64,000 bases of DNA from Streptomyces beigongshangae (GCF_019710745.1 NZ_JAHKJW010000008.1:62001-126000); one strand, 5' to 3'. Counted from the stretch's first letter, positions 17,753-26,280 are shown. The notes: a model not told the origin generated them from the letters alone. Translations and numbers: made by a program.

Positions 17753-17832
17753 GGGATCAAGGAGGCCGGGGAGACCGGGGAGGCGGGAGAGGCCGGGGCC
17801 GGGCGGCGTGGACGTTTGAGAGAATCAGCCGC

Positions 17833-18738
17833 ATGATCGAGGCGCGGCGGCTGCACATCCTCCGGGCGGTCGCGGACCACCGCACGGTGACGGCGGCCGC
17901 CGCCGCGCTCTACCTCACCCCCTCCGCGGTCTCCCAGCAGCTGACGGCCCTGGAGCAGGAGACGGGTCACCGCCTGGTCGAGCGCGGTGCCCGGGGCGTA
18001 CGGCTGACGCCCGCGGGCGAGATCCTGCTCGGCCACACCAACGCGGTCCTCGCCCAGCTGGAGCGGGCCGAGGCGGAGCTGGCCGCCTACAGCGCGGGTT
18101 CGGCCGGCACGGTCACCCTCGCCTCCTTCGCCACCGGTATCGGCCTCGTCGTCGCGCCCGCCCTGGCCCGGCTCGCCCGCACGGCGCCCGGCATCCGTAT
18201 CCGCGTCCAGGACGCCGAGGGCGACGCGAGCCTGCCGATGCTGCTCGACCGGCAGGTCGACGTGGCGGTCGCCGTCGAGTACCGGGGCGCCCCGGACGCC
18301 GACGACCCCCGGCTCGCGCACATCCCGCTGTACGCCGAGCCCTTCGACGCCGTCGTGCCGCAGAACCACCGTCTCGCCGACGTCACGGAGGTGCCGCTCG
18401 CGGAGCTGGCCAAGGACCCGTGGATCGGCCCGTACCCGGGCAACCCCTGCCACGACGTGGTGGTCCTGGCCTGCGAGCACGCCGGTTTCCAGCCGCGACT
18501 GGAGCACTCCTCGGACGACTTCCGCGCGGTCGTCGCGCTCGCCTCGGCGGACGCGGGGGTCGCCCTGGTGCCGCGCTCGGCCCTGCACGGCATGGACCTC
18601 GCGGGGGTGGTCGTGCGTCCGGTCGACGGCGCCGCCCCCACCCGCAGGGTCTTCGCCGCGGTACGCCGGGGCGCCGAGGCCCACCCGCTGATCCGGCCGG
18701 TGCTGGAGGCACTGGCGGGGGTCGCCCCCGTGGGATGA
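17833..18738 (+). CDS. LysR-family transcriptional regulator
   Basis: A 301-residue LysR protein. It has an N-terminal winged HTH (LHILRAVADHRTVTAAAAALYLTPSAVSQQLTALEQETGHRLVERG) and a type-2 periplasmic-binding-like effector domain (about 90-295). It begins 80 bases after kbl on the same strand, separated by a GA/GGCCGGGG-rich spacer. Control of tdh-kbl is possible, but LysR genes usually diverge from their targets, so this is only a suggestion. Confidence 0.88.
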   Translation: MIEARRLHILRAVADHRTVTAAAAALYLTPSAVSQQLTALEQETGHRLVERGARGVRLTPAGEILLGHTNAVLAQLERAEAELAAYSAGSAGTVTLASFATGIGLVVAPALARLARTAPGIRIRVQDAEGDASLPMLLDRQVDVAVAVEYRGAPDADDPRLAHIPLYAEPFDAVVPQNHRLADVTEVPLAELAKDPWIGPYPGNPCHDVVVLACEHAGFQPRLEHSSDDFRAVVALASADAGVALVPRSALHGMDLAGVVVRPVDGAAPTRRVFAAVRRGAEAHPLIRPVLEALAGVAPVG

Positions 18739-18782
18739 CGGCACCGAGCCCCGCCCCGGCTCGCCCCTGCCCGGCCCGGGCG

Positions 18783-18802
18783 GGTCAGGTCAGGTCAGGT
18801 CA
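18783..18802 (-). repeat. four copies of TGACC beginning at the lectin gene's stop codon
   Basis: Read on the minus strand, TGACC is repeated four times and the first TGA is the stop codon of the ricin-type lectin gene, so later units supply back-up stops in shifting frames. Confidence 0.85.
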
Positions 18803-20080
18803 GGAGCGTGTGAAGATCCACTCGTGGTTGTTCCGGCCCTCCGGAGCGCAGAGCCAGACGATCAGGTCGCGCGTCCGGTCGTCGACGCCGTAGGAGTCCA
18901 GGCACTGGTTGTTGCTGGCCGCGTTGCGTATCCAGAACTTTCCGTCGGACTGCTTGTCCAGCCACCACAGCTGGTTGTCGTTCGTGCTGCCGTCGCACGG
19001 GAACTCCGTGACCTTCGTCGCGCCCCCGACGCCCTGGTAACCGGGCAGATCCAGGCACATGCCGTCCATGACGTTGCGGATCTGGAAGAGCGGCACCCCG
19101 CCGGGTCCGGCCGCGGGGTAACGCTGCTCGACGTTCCACAGCTGGTTGTCGTCGGTGTTGCTGTTGCACGTCGCGTGCGTCACCGGCCCGTCCTGCCGGC
19201 CACTGGTGAAGCCGGGGACGTCCACACAGGTGTGGTTGGTGTTGTTCTTGATCAGCACCCGGGTCAGGACGGCCGGCAGGGTGTTCGTGGCCTTCTTGGC
19301 CACAGCGGCCTTCTCCTCGTCCTTCTCTTCCTCCTCCGCCTTCGCCTTCTTCTTCCGGCTCGGCGAAGGGCTCGGTTCCGCGGACGGTGCGGCGGCGGCC
19401 TTCTCCGCCGGCGGTGCCGCGGACTGCGCCTTCTTCTTCTCCTTCCCGGGCGCGCTCTTCGAGGGGGAGGGCGACTGGGTCGCGAAGACACCGGCCGGGC
19501 CGTCGACCTCGTTCAGCACGGTGTCGGCGGCCGTGCTGTCGACGGTCTTCCTCTCCTCGTCCCGGCCGGCCACCGTGATCAGCAGTGGCACGGCGACCAG
19601 GACGGCGCCCGCCAGCGCGGCACCGGCGAGCACCGGCTTGCGGGGCCGGCCGACCGCGCTCACGGTGGCGCCGGTCGCGCCCTTGCCGGCCGCGGCGGTC
19701 GCGACGGCCCGGTGGTGCTCCCCGGCCGCCGCCGCGGAGAGCGCCCGCGCGCCGCCCTTGTCGTCCGTGGCGCCCTCGCCCCCAGGGTTCTCACCGGCGC
19801 CCTTCGCGTCCTTGCCGGCCTTCTCGTTCTCGTCGGCCTTCTCGTCGGCTTTCTCACCGGCGCGCTCGCCGTCGGGTGCCTCCCCCGAGCCGTCCGCTTC
19901 GTCCGCGGTGCCGGTGCCGGTGCCGGTGCCGGTGCTGTCTGTCCCGGTGTCCTTCGGCGCGGAGGCGGTCCGGGGCTTCTCGGCACCGGCGGGGCGGGCC
20001 GCGACGGCTTCGGCGCCGGGCGTGGGGGCGGCCGCTCCGGGGACGGGGGACTCTCCCGATGCCTGCTGCTGGTCGGACAT
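18800..20080 (-). CDS. membrane-anchored protein with C-terminal ricin-type (R-type) lectin domain
   Basis: A 426-residue protein in four parts. Residues 1-150 are a low-complexity Glu/Lys/Ala/Gly region with a TGTGTGTG run. Residues about 155-177 form one membrane helix (VLAGAALAGAVLVAVPLLITVAG). A Lys/Glu/Ser/Pro-rich stalk (KKKAKAEEEEKDEEKA) follows. Residues about 290-425 are a beta-trefoil lectin with CVDVPG, CLDLPG and CLDS starts and QLW/HEW (QxW-like) repeats: DDNQLWNV, DNQLWWLD, NNHEWIF. With a large N-terminal part inside, the lectin would face outward and bind galactose-like or other glycans. No catalytic domain is present. Cysteines in each trefoil repeat could form disulfides. 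It converges with the LysR gene. Confidence 0.85.
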   Translation of the reverse strand: MSDQQQASGESPVPGAAAPTPGAEAVAARPAGAEKPRTASAPKDTGTDSTGTGTGTGTADEADGSGEAPDGERAGEKADEKADENEKAGKDAKGAGENPGGEGATDDKGGARALSAAAAGEHHRAVATAAAGKGATGATVSAVGRPRKPVLAGAALAGAVLVAVPLLITVAGRDEERKTVDSTAADTVLNEVDGPAGVFATQSPSPSKSAPGKEKKKAQSAAPPAEKAAAAPSAEPSPSPSRKKKAKAEEEEKDEEKAAVAKKATNTLPAVLTRVLIKNNTNHTCVDVPGFTSGRQDGPVTHATCNSNTDDNQLWNVEQRYPAAGPGGVPLFQIRNVMDGMCLDLPGYQGVGGATKVTEFPCDGSTNDNQLWWLDKQSDGKFWIRNAASNNQCLDSYGVDDRTRDLIVWLCAPEGRNNHEWIFTRS

Positions 20081-20257
20081 CTGCTTCCATACCTTTCTTC
20101 CGGGTCAACCGGTAAGTTCGCGCGGGCTCGACCCGGGATGTGCGGGCACGTGTGATACGGCTGAGGCCAGAGTAATTGGTGTTGTTGCGATGACCCAGCC
20201 CGGAACCCCCGGCCGGAACGGCTGTCGTTGTCAGTGCCGTTGGCTACGGTGCCTGCC

Positions 20258-20617
20258 ATGCAGGATGCCGATGACGTACGCCGAATCTGTCTCTCTCTGC
20301 CGGACACCGAGGAGAAGACCGCCTGGAGCATGCCCACCTTCAGGGTGGCGGGCAAGATGTTCGCCACCCTGCCCGAGGAGGAGACCTCCATGGCCGTGCG
20401 CTGCCCGAAGGCGGAGCGCGACGAACTGGTCCTCGCGGAACCCGGGAAGTTCTGGGTCGCCGACCACGAGGCCGGCTCCGCGTGGGTACGGGTACGGCTG
20501 GCGGCCCTTGAGGACGCGGACGAGTTGCGCGACATCCTCGCGGACTCCTGGCGGCAGGCGGCGCCGCCCCGGTTGCTGGAGTCCCACCCGGAGTTGGGGG
20601 TCGTGGTGAACGGCTGA
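20258..20617 (+). CDS. YjbR/MmcQ-like protein
   Basis: A 119-residue protein of the MmcQ/YjbR family (DDVRRICLSLPDTEEKTAWSMPTFRVAGKMFATLPEEETSMAVRCPKAERDELV...WVRVRLAALEDADELRDILADSWRQAAP), a CyaY-like fold of uncertain, possibly DNA-binding, function. ATG 20258 matches the family N-terminus. It has no ribosome-binding site but a TACGGT -10-like element seven bases upstream, suggesting a leaderless message. It stands alone, divergent from the lectin gene. Confidence 0.85.
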   Translation: MQDADDVRRICLSLPDTEEKTAWSMPTFRVAGKMFATLPEEETSMAVRCPKAERDELVLAEPGKFWVADHEAGSAWVRVRLAALEDADELRDILADSWRQAAPPRLLESHPELGVVVNG

Positions 20618-20631
20618 GGGGTCCGGGTGGT

Positions 20632-21555
20632 TCAGACCTGCGTGCGCGCACGGCCGACATGGCCGAGGAACCCGTCGATCCGCTCCCGCAGGGACTCCGC
20701 GTCCAGGCCGTGCGCGGCCATGTGTTCCTCGACGAGGCCGTAACGGCGCAACTCCCGGCGGCCGACGCCCAGGCCGAGCACGCGGTGCGGGAGATCCGCG
20801 AGGGCGTCGTTCACGGCGGACGCCGACGTCCCGGCCAGGTACGGCTCGACCAGGACCACATCGGTGCCGGCCGTCGCCGTGGCACGGCGCAGCGCCGCCG
20901 CGTCGAACGGCCGCACGGTCGTCGCGTACAGCACGGTGACGTCGAGTCCCTCCGTCGCGTCGAGCACCGGGTCGAGCAGCGGACCGACCGCGACGACGAC
21001 ACCGGCCCGCCCCTCCCGCACGGTGAGGAACCGGGTGCCGTCGACGGGCAGACCCCGGGCGTTCGACTGTTCGGACAGCCGTACGTACACCTTGTCGTCG
21101 TCCGCCGCGACGGCGTGCCGCAGCAGCGTCTCGGCCTCGTCCGGATGGCCCGGCACGTGCACGGTCCAGCCGTCCAGGGTGTCGAGCAGGGCGACGTCAC
21201 CGGGGGACATGTGGGTGTAGCCGCCCGCCGGCCAGTCGAACGACGCGGCCGCGCTGACCAGCACCGCGCCCACGTCCTGATGGCCGAGGTCCAGCTTGAT
21301 CTGCTCGAAGGGCCGCTCGACGAGGAAACTGGCGAACGTGTGCACCACGGGCCGCAGTCCGGTCAGCGCCAGGCCCGCGCCCGCGCCGACCAGCAACTGC
21401 TCACGGATGCCGACGTTGATCACACGGTCCGGGTGGCGGCGGCGGGCCTCCTCGAAACCGGCCAGACCGATCTCGGCGAGGACGACGGCGACACGCGGAT
21501 CCTCGTCGAGCAGCCGCGAGACGACGGGGGCGAACCGCTCACGCATGGAGTCCAT
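20632..21555 (-). CDS. transketolase, C-terminal subunit (Pyr and C-terminal domains)
   Basis: A 307-residue protein holding the pyrimidine-binding and C-terminal domains of a split transketolase. Motifs are VVLAEIGLAGFEEARRRHPDRVINVGIREQLLVGAGAGLALTGLRPVVHTFASFL (with the catalytic-type glutamate in GIREQ) and the SPGDVALLDTL and VYVRLSEQ segments. It pairs with the N-terminal subunit 63 bases upstream to give one thiamine-diphosphate enzyme that transfers two-carbon ketol units in the pentose phosphate pathway or a specialised branch. Two-gene transketolases are common in actinobacterial secondary loci. Confidence 0.88.
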   Translation of the reverse strand: MDSMRERFAPVVSRLLDEDPRVAVVLAEIGLAGFEEARRRHPDRVINVGIREQLLVGAGAGLALTGLRPVVHTFASFLVERPFEQIKLDLGHQDVGAVLVSAAASFDWPAGGYTHMSPGDVALLDTLDGWTVHVPGHPDEAETLLRHAVAADDDKVYVRLSEQSNARGLPVDGTRFLTVREGRAGVVVAVGPLLDPVLDATEGLDVTVLYATTVRPFDAAALRRATATAGTDVVLVEPYLAGTSASAVNDALADLPHRVLGLGVGRRELRRYGLVEEHMAAHGLDAESLRERIDGFLGHVGRARTQV

Positions 21556-21618
21556 GGGAAACCTTTCAGAGGCTCAGAGGTCGGGAAGGGTGGGGGAAAT
21601 GCGGGGCCGGGCGGCAGC

Positions 21619-22356
21619 TCACGCGCTCTTCGGCTCGACCCGCGCGACGACCACACGCGGACGCCCCGGATGAGGTGCCGTGAACGCGGCGAACAGGGCC
21701 TCGTGGTCCCGGCCGTCGACGGTCGCGGCCGACCAGCCCGCCGCCTCGAACCGCGCGGCGATCCCGCCGGGCAGCGCCCAGCTCGCGGAGGAGTTGTCGA
21801 TCACGACGGTGTGCAGGCGGTCGAGCCCGGCCGGACCCGCGTAGGCGATGGCCTCGTGGTTGCTGCCCTCGTCCAGTTCGGCGTCCCCGACGAGCACCCA
21901 CACCCGCGGGTCGTGGAGCCCCTGGGCCCGTAGTCCCAGTGCCGTACCGACCGCGAGCGGCAGCCCGTGCCCGAGTGAGCCGCTGCCGATCTCGGCGCCC
22001 GGCACGAGCACGCGGTCGGGATGGTGGCCGAGCGGCGAGTCGTACGAGCCGAAGCCCGCGAGCCAGTCGACCGGCACGAAGCCCTTGGCGGCCAGCACCG
22101 CGTAGTAGGCCATCGGGCCGTGGCCCTTGGAGAGCAGGAACCTGTCGCGCCCGGGGTCGTCCGCCCGCCCGGGGCCGACCCGCAGCACCCGGTCGTAGAG
22201 CACCCAGAGCGCGTCGAGCGTGGACGTCGCCGCCGGCCCGTGTTTCTCGTCCCCGCTCATCAGCTCCATCAGGCCGGTCAGCGCCTCGTACCTGTCGATG
22301 TCGTGCCTGTGCCCGTCTCCGGGCCCGTATCGGTGTTCCGTCGCTGTTGTCGTCAT
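21619..22356 (-). CDS. transketolase, N-terminal subunit (PP domain)
   Basis: A 245-residue pyrophosphate-binding half of a transketolase. It has the FLLSKGHGPMAYYAVLAAKGF and GSGSLGHGLPLAVG motifs. The ThDP/metal motif begins GDAELDEGSNHEA and ends VVIDNSS, where most transketolases have GDGE...WEA. The Gly-to-Ala and Trp-to-Asn changes may mark a subclade or altered sugar preference. There is no Shine-Dalgarno sequence; the promoter upstream places the transcript start at the ATG, so the message appears leaderless. It is the first gene of the pair. Confidence 0.87.
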   Translation of the reverse strand: MTTTATEHRYGPGDGHRHDIDRYEALTGLMELMSGDEKHGPAATSTLDALWVLYDRVLRVGPGRADDPGRDRFLLSKGHGPMAYYAVLAAKGFVPVDWLAGFGSYDSPLGHHPDRVLVPGAEIGSGSLGHGLPLAVGTALGLRAQGLHDPRVWVLVGDAELDEGSNHEAIAYAGPAGLDRLHTVVIDNSSASWALPGGIAARFEAAGWSAATVDGRDHEALFAAFTAPHPGRPRVVVARVEPKSA

Positions 22357-22363
22357 ACGGACG

Positions 22364-22394
22364 ATCGTGCAACCTCAAGCAAAGTTGAGGTCAA
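22364..22394 (-). promoter_or_regulatory. MerR/SoxR-type promoter of the split transketolase genes
   Basis: On the minus strand a -35 TTGACC (22394-22389) and a -10 CACGAT (22369-22364) are separated by 19 bases, the over-long spacing typical of MerR-activated promoters. The spacer contains the dyad CCTCAA-N6-TTGAGG (22373-22390), which I count as matching 15 of 18 bases of the E. coli soxS SoxR box. The -10 ends seven bases before the ATG, implying a leaderless transcript. No merR or soxR gene is nearby, so a regulator encoded elsewhere is expected. Confidence 0.65.
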
Positions 22395-22516
22395 GTGGCG
22401 GGTGCGGGCACGCCGCGCGGCGGTCGCGGGGCAAAGGCGTGCGCGACCACCGACCCGAGTGCGGTATTGTTGCGGTGCGCGTCAGGCCGGGGGAAACCCC
22501 AGGTCACGACGGGCAC

Positions 22517-22590
<74 letters not shown>

Positions 22591-22607
22591 CTTAATAAGT
22601 CGCAGGT

Positions 22608-22644
22608 CAGAGGCTATTTCAGAGGAGATCTGAAGTGGCCTCTG
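22608..22644 (+). terminator. imperfect long hairpin downstream of tRNA-Pro
   Basis: CAGAGGC/GCCTCTG (7 pairs) and TTCAGA/TCTGAA (6 pairs) stack across a 3x3 internal loop around GGAGA. It starts 17 bases after the tRNA and is the likely terminator. It is followed by a perfect 13-base direct tandem repeat, ATTGTTCTCGGGG (22645-22670). Confidence 0.65.
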
Positions 22645-22800
22645 ATTGTTCTCGGGGATTGTTCTCGGGGACCACCGGATCCCGTTCCCGACGCCCCACC
22701 GGCGGCGGACGATCCGGACGGCCCGCACCGCCTGCGGGAACGCGACCGCGGTGAGGGCGGCGGTCTCGATCGACGCACCGGTGGACGGTCGAAGTGCGCG

Positions 22801-23940
22801 TCAGTCGGCCTGAAGACCGACTGCCAGCGTCAGTTCGAGGACTTTGTGCGGCGATGCGAGATCCGGAAACAGCTCGCGCAGCTGCGACATCCGGTACCGG
22901 ACGGTCTGGGGATGGACGAACAACGCCGCCGCCACCTCGTCCCGCCTGCCCTGGTGCAGCAGCCATGCCCGCAACGTCTCCTCCAGCCGCCGTGCGGTCG
23001 CGACGGGCAAGGTCCGCAACGGTGCGAGGGCGCGGACACGCAGGTCTGCGAACGCGTCCATGTCGGCGCTCAGCACCAACTCGGGCAGGTGGTCCTCGGT
23101 GTCGCGAATGCCGGAGGAGAGGGAGCGCGCGCGTATGGCCCGTGCGTACGAGGCGGACGCGCGAGTCCACGGCCGGGCCGGGCCGACCACGGCGGTGCGG
23201 TCGGTCAGCTGCCGCAGGAGACGTGACCGGTCGGCGTCGGGGACGAGCAGCACACCGGTGGCGTCCGGCAGATCGTCGAGGACCAGGGTGCTCGGGTCGA
23301 GCGCGCGGTAGGCCGGCCGGGCCTGGGCGGCGGGCAGCAGGACCGCGGTCAGTGAGACCGGAGGCTGCCACCCGGCCCGTTGCGCAGAGGTCAGCAGCAC
23401 ATCCGGGCCCGTACCGGCGAGGAGGTCGCGGGCCAGGTGTTCCAGGTGGCGCTCGTGGGCCCTGCCCCGGGCGGCCAGTTCGTCGGCGTGGCCCGCGGCG
23501 CTCGCGGCCGAGAGCTCGTCGATGTAAGCGAAGGTCAGCTCGGCGAACTTGGCGACCTCGGTGGCGGGCAGGCCTGCGGGTACGGCACCCGCCGCCAGGC
23601 ACCGCCAGGCCACGCGGGCGCCGACGCGGTAGGCGCTGAGCAGGGCGTCCATCGAACGGCCGTCGCGGACCTCGCCGCGGCCCAGTTCGTAGGCCGCGTC
23701 ACCGGCGTCGCCGGCGGTGGCGTTCCCGCTCGCGAGGTCCAGGTAGTGTCCCAGGGCGGTGCGGACGGCTCGGCGGATGGTGCCGCCCATGCGGCCCGAA
23801 AGGGCGTTGGCGTAGGGAGGGACCTCGTCGATGATCGCCTGGACGACTTCGTCGGCGGTGGTCCTCAGCGCGGTCCGAAGCGCGGTGACCGTCGTCTCGT
23901 CGAGGGCCAGTTCGCTGGCCTTCCGGATTGTATGATTCAC
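22801..23940 (-). CDS. PucR/CdaR-type transcriptional regulator
   Basis: A 379-residue regulator with a C-terminal PucR-type helix-turn-helix (ETLRAWLLHQGRRDEVAAALFVHPQTVRYRMSQLRELFPDLASPHKVLELTLAVGL) and an N-terminal helical sensory region of the kind found in actinobacterial GGDEF-like/PucR proteins. It diverges from the reductase-desaturase operon across 86 bases that contain three separate dyads, so it very probably controls that operon and itself. Such PucR-reductase-desaturase sets are recurrent in Streptomyces (recollection). The activating ligand is unknown. Confidence 0.85.
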   Translation of the reverse strand: MNHTIRKASELALDETTVTALRTALRTTADEVVQAIIDEVPPYANALSGRMGGTIRRAVRTALGHYLDLASGNATAGDAGDAAYELGRGEVRDGRSMDALLSAYRVGARVAWRCLAAGAVPAGLPATEVAKFAELTFAYIDELSAASAAGHADELAARGRAHERHLEHLARDLLAGTGPDVLLTSAQRAGWQPPVSLTAVLLPAAQARPAYRALDPSTLVLDDLPDATGVLLVPDADRSRLLRQLTDRTAVVGPARPWTRASASYARAIRARSLSSGIRDTEDHLPELVLSADMDAFADLRVRALAPLRTLPVATARRLEETLRAWLLHQGRRDEVAAALFVHPQTVRYRMSQLRELFPDLASPHKVLELTLAVGLQAD

Positions 23941-23943
23941 GTT

Positions 23944-24013
23944 TTGTTCCCTGCGAACAATTCAGCCGACCGGATTCACGTCCTGCGGTCAGGACTTTAC
24001 GCCTTGAGGCGTA
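23944..24013. promoter_or_regulatory. divergent promoter with three inverted repeats
   Basis: Three perfect dyads lie in 70 bases between the regulator and the reductase gene: TTGTTC-CCTGC-GAACAA (23944-23960), GTCCTG-CGGT-CAGGAC (23980-23995) and TACGCC-TTGA-GGCGTA (23998-24013). The first is next to the regulator's start and the last is 13 bases before the reductase start. The arms differ in sequence, so more than one factor, or RNA hairpins in the short leader, may be involved. Confidence 0.6.
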
Positions 24014-24026
24014 GCAAGCTGGAGTC

Positions 24027-25085
24027 ATGACGAGTACAGCCCTCCGCGGCAGGGCGTGGAAACTGCTGGAGATGGCCACGACGCCACTGCTGCCGTCGGA
24101 CTACCTCGACCTGGTCAGCCCGCTGCGTGCGGGCGCGGACCTGCGTGGGCGCATCGAGGCCGTGCACCCCGAGACGGGTGACGCCGCGACCGTCGTGATC
24201 AGGCCGGGGCGGGGGTGGCGCGGCCACACGGCCGGTCAGTACGTGCGGATCGGGGTCGATGTCGACGGGGTGCGCCTGTGGCGTGCCTACTCCATCACCT
24301 CGCCGACGAACCGCCAGGACGGCCGCGTCACGATCACCGTGAAGGCGATCCCGGACGGCAAGGTCAGCAACCACCTGGTCCGCAGGGCGAAACCGGGCAC
24401 GCTGATCCAGCTCGATCAGCCGACCGGTGACTTCGTGCTGCCACAGGTCAAACCCGCCAAGGTGTTCTACCTGACGGCCGGCAGCGGGATCACGCCCGTG
24501 ATGGGCATGCTGCGCGACGGCGAGTTCGACGACGTCGTCATGGTCCACTGCGCGCCACGGCCGCAAGACGTGATCTTCCGCGACGAACTGCACGACCTGG
24601 TCGCGGACGGGAAGCTGCGGCTCGTCGAGGTGCACACCGACACGGACGGCGTGCTCGACATCGCCCGTCTCGGCGACCTCGTGCCCGACTGGGCCGAGCG
24701 CGAGACCTGGGCCTGCGGGCCCGCGGGCCTGCTCGACGCCGCCGAAGAGCACTGGACCGAGCACGGTGTACGGGAGCGCCTGCACACCGAACGCTTCCGC
24801 CCCGGCGTCGTCGTCGCCGGCGACGGCGGCGGCGAGGTCACGTTCAGCGCCACCGGCAGGACCGTCGACGCGGACGGCGCCACGCCGCTGCTGGACGTCG
24901 GCGAGGAGGCCGGCGTGCTCATGCCCTCCGGGTGCCGCATGGGCATCTGCTTCGGCTGCGTCACGCCGCTGAAGGCGGGCGCCGTCCGCGACCTGCGCAC
25001 CGGCGAGATCACCGAGGCCGAGCCGGGCGTCCTCATCCAGACCTGCGTGTCCGCCGCGGCGGGCCCCTGTGACATCGAACGGTAG
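24027..25085 (+). CDS. ferredoxin-type oxidoreductase (FAD, NAD(P), C-terminal 2Fe-2S)
   Basis: A 352-residue electron-transfer protein in three parts. The FAD-binding domain has RAYSITSPTNRQDG (about 45-140). The NAD(P)-binding domain starts GSGITPVMGML and includes WACGPAGLLDA (about 145-245). The C-terminal plant-type 2Fe-2S ferredoxin domain has cluster cysteines C303, C308, C311 and C340 (CRMGICFGC...TC). It should pass electrons from NAD(P)H to the desaturase encoded eight bases downstream. ATG 24027 fits the family N-terminus. Probably regulated by the divergent PucR-type protein. Confidence 0.92.
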   Translation: MTSTALRGRAWKLLEMATTPLLPSDYLDLVSPLRAGADLRGRIEAVHPETGDAATVVIRPGRGWRGHTAGQYVRIGVDVDGVRLWRAYSITSPTNRQDGRVTITVKAIPDGKVSNHLVRRAKPGTLIQLDQPTGDFVLPQVKPAKVFYLTAGSGITPVMGMLRDGEFDDVVMVHCAPRPQDVIFRDELHDLVADGKLRLVEVHTDTDGVLDIARLGDLVPDWAERETWACGPAGLLDAAEEHWTEHGVRERLHTERFRPGVVVAGDGGGEVTFSATGRTVDADGATPLLDVGEEAGVLMPSGCRMGICFGCVTPLKAGAVRDLRTGEITEAEPGVLIQTCVSAAAGPCDIER

Positions 25086-25092
25086 GAGCACC

Positions 25093-26211
25093 TTGACCGC
25101 CATCGACCCCACCGCCCACCTGACCGCGGAGCAGATCGAGGAACTCGGCCGCGAGCTGGACGCGATCCGCGACGAGGTGATCGCCGACCGCGGTGAGAAG
25201 GACGCCGCCTACATCCGTAAGGTCATCTCGGCGCAGCGCAAGCTCGAACTGGTCAGCAGGGGCGTGCTGCTGTTCTCGATCTTCCCGCCCGCGTGGCTGC
25301 TCGGCACCGCCGGTCTGTCCGTGGCGAAGATCATGGACAACATGGAGATCGGCCACAACGTCCTGCACGGCCAGTGGGACTGGATGCGGGACCCGAAGAT
25401 CCACTCCACCACCTGGGAGTGGGATCACGTCTCCCCCTCCGAGCAGTGGAAGCACTCGCACAACGAGCTGCACCACACGTACACCAACGTGATCGGCAAG
25501 GACAACGACCTCGGCTACGGCATCATGCGCGTGGACGAGGACCAGAAGTGGTACCCGTTCCACCTCGGCCAGCCGCTGTGGAACTTCATCAACGCCTGCT
25601 TCTTCGAGTACGGCATCGCGGCGTACGACCTGGAGCTCGGCAAGAACCTGCACAAGCGCCGCCGCAAGGACCCGGAGTTCCGCGCGCGGGCCAGGGCCGT
25701 GGGCCGCAAGATCCGCAAGCAGGTGCTCAAGGACTACGTGATCCACCCGCTGCTGTCGGGCCCGTCGTTCCTCAACACGCTCGCCGCCACGTTCACCGCG
25801 AACCTGGTCCGCAACCTCTGGTCCCACTCGGTGATCATGTGTGGGCACTTCCCCGAGGGCGTGCAGGTCTTCGAGCGCCGGTCGATCAAGGGCGAGACGC
25901 GCGGCCAGTGGTATCTGCGCCAGATGATGGGCTCGGCGAACATCAGCGGCAGCAAGGCCATGCACTTCATGACCGGCAACCTGTCGCACCAGATCGAGCA
26001 CCACCTGTTTCCGGACCTGCCGAGCAACCGGTACGCCGAGGTCGCGGTGAAGGTGCGCGCACTGTTCGAGAAGTACGAGCTGGAGTACGTCACCGGGCCA
26101 CTGCCCAAGCAGGTGGCCTCGGCGTGGCGCAAGGTCTTCCGGCTCTCGCTGCCGAACAAGAGGCCCGAGGCCAGGACACCGGATCGCGAGCAGGAGCTCG
26201 TCGCGGCCTGA
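25093..26211 (+). CDS. acyl-lipid fatty acid desaturase
   Basis: A 372-residue membrane di-iron desaturase that introduces a double bond into lipid acyl chains. The three histidine boxes are H88NVLH92, H123NELHH128 (with H121 just before) and H299QIEHH304. Hydrophobic segments lie near residues 55-80 and 155-175. The HQIEHH third box is typical of actinobacterial acyl-lipid desaturases. The TTG start at 25093 sits behind AGGAG, which overlaps the reductase stop, so the two genes are one operon. It would change membrane fluidity, for instance in the cold. Position of the double bond cannot be predicted. Confidence 0.92.
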   Translation: MTAIDPTAHLTAEQIEELGRELDAIRDEVIADRGEKDAAYIRKVISAQRKLELVSRGVLLFSIFPPAWLLGTAGLSVAKIMDNMEIGHNVLHGQWDWMRDPKIHSTTWEWDHVSPSEQWKHSHNELHHTYTNVIGKDNDLGYGIMRVDEDQKWYPFHLGQPLWNFINACFFEYGIAAYDLELGKNLHKRRRKDPEFRARARAVGRKIRKQVLKDYVIHPLLSGPSFLNTLAATFTANLVRNLWSHSVIMCGHFPEGVQVFERRSIKGETRGQWYLRQMMGSANISGSKAMHFMTGNLSHQIEHHLFPDLPSNRYAEVAVKVRALFEKYELEYVTGPLPKQVASAWRKVFRLSLPNKRPEARTPDREQELVAA

Positions 26212-26243
26212 TTCCCGGGAGCGGTCCGGATCGGGGCAGGCGT

Positions 26244-26280
26244 CGACGAGCTGGTCCCGCGGGACGCGACCAGCTCGTCG
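26244..26280 (+). terminator. 13-bp hairpin terminator after the desaturase gene
   Basis: Perfect 13-base arms (26244-26256 and 26268-26280, core GACGAGCTGGTC with GACCAGCTCGTC) around an 11-base loop, starting 33 bases past the desaturase stop. No T-run. Confidence 0.75.
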
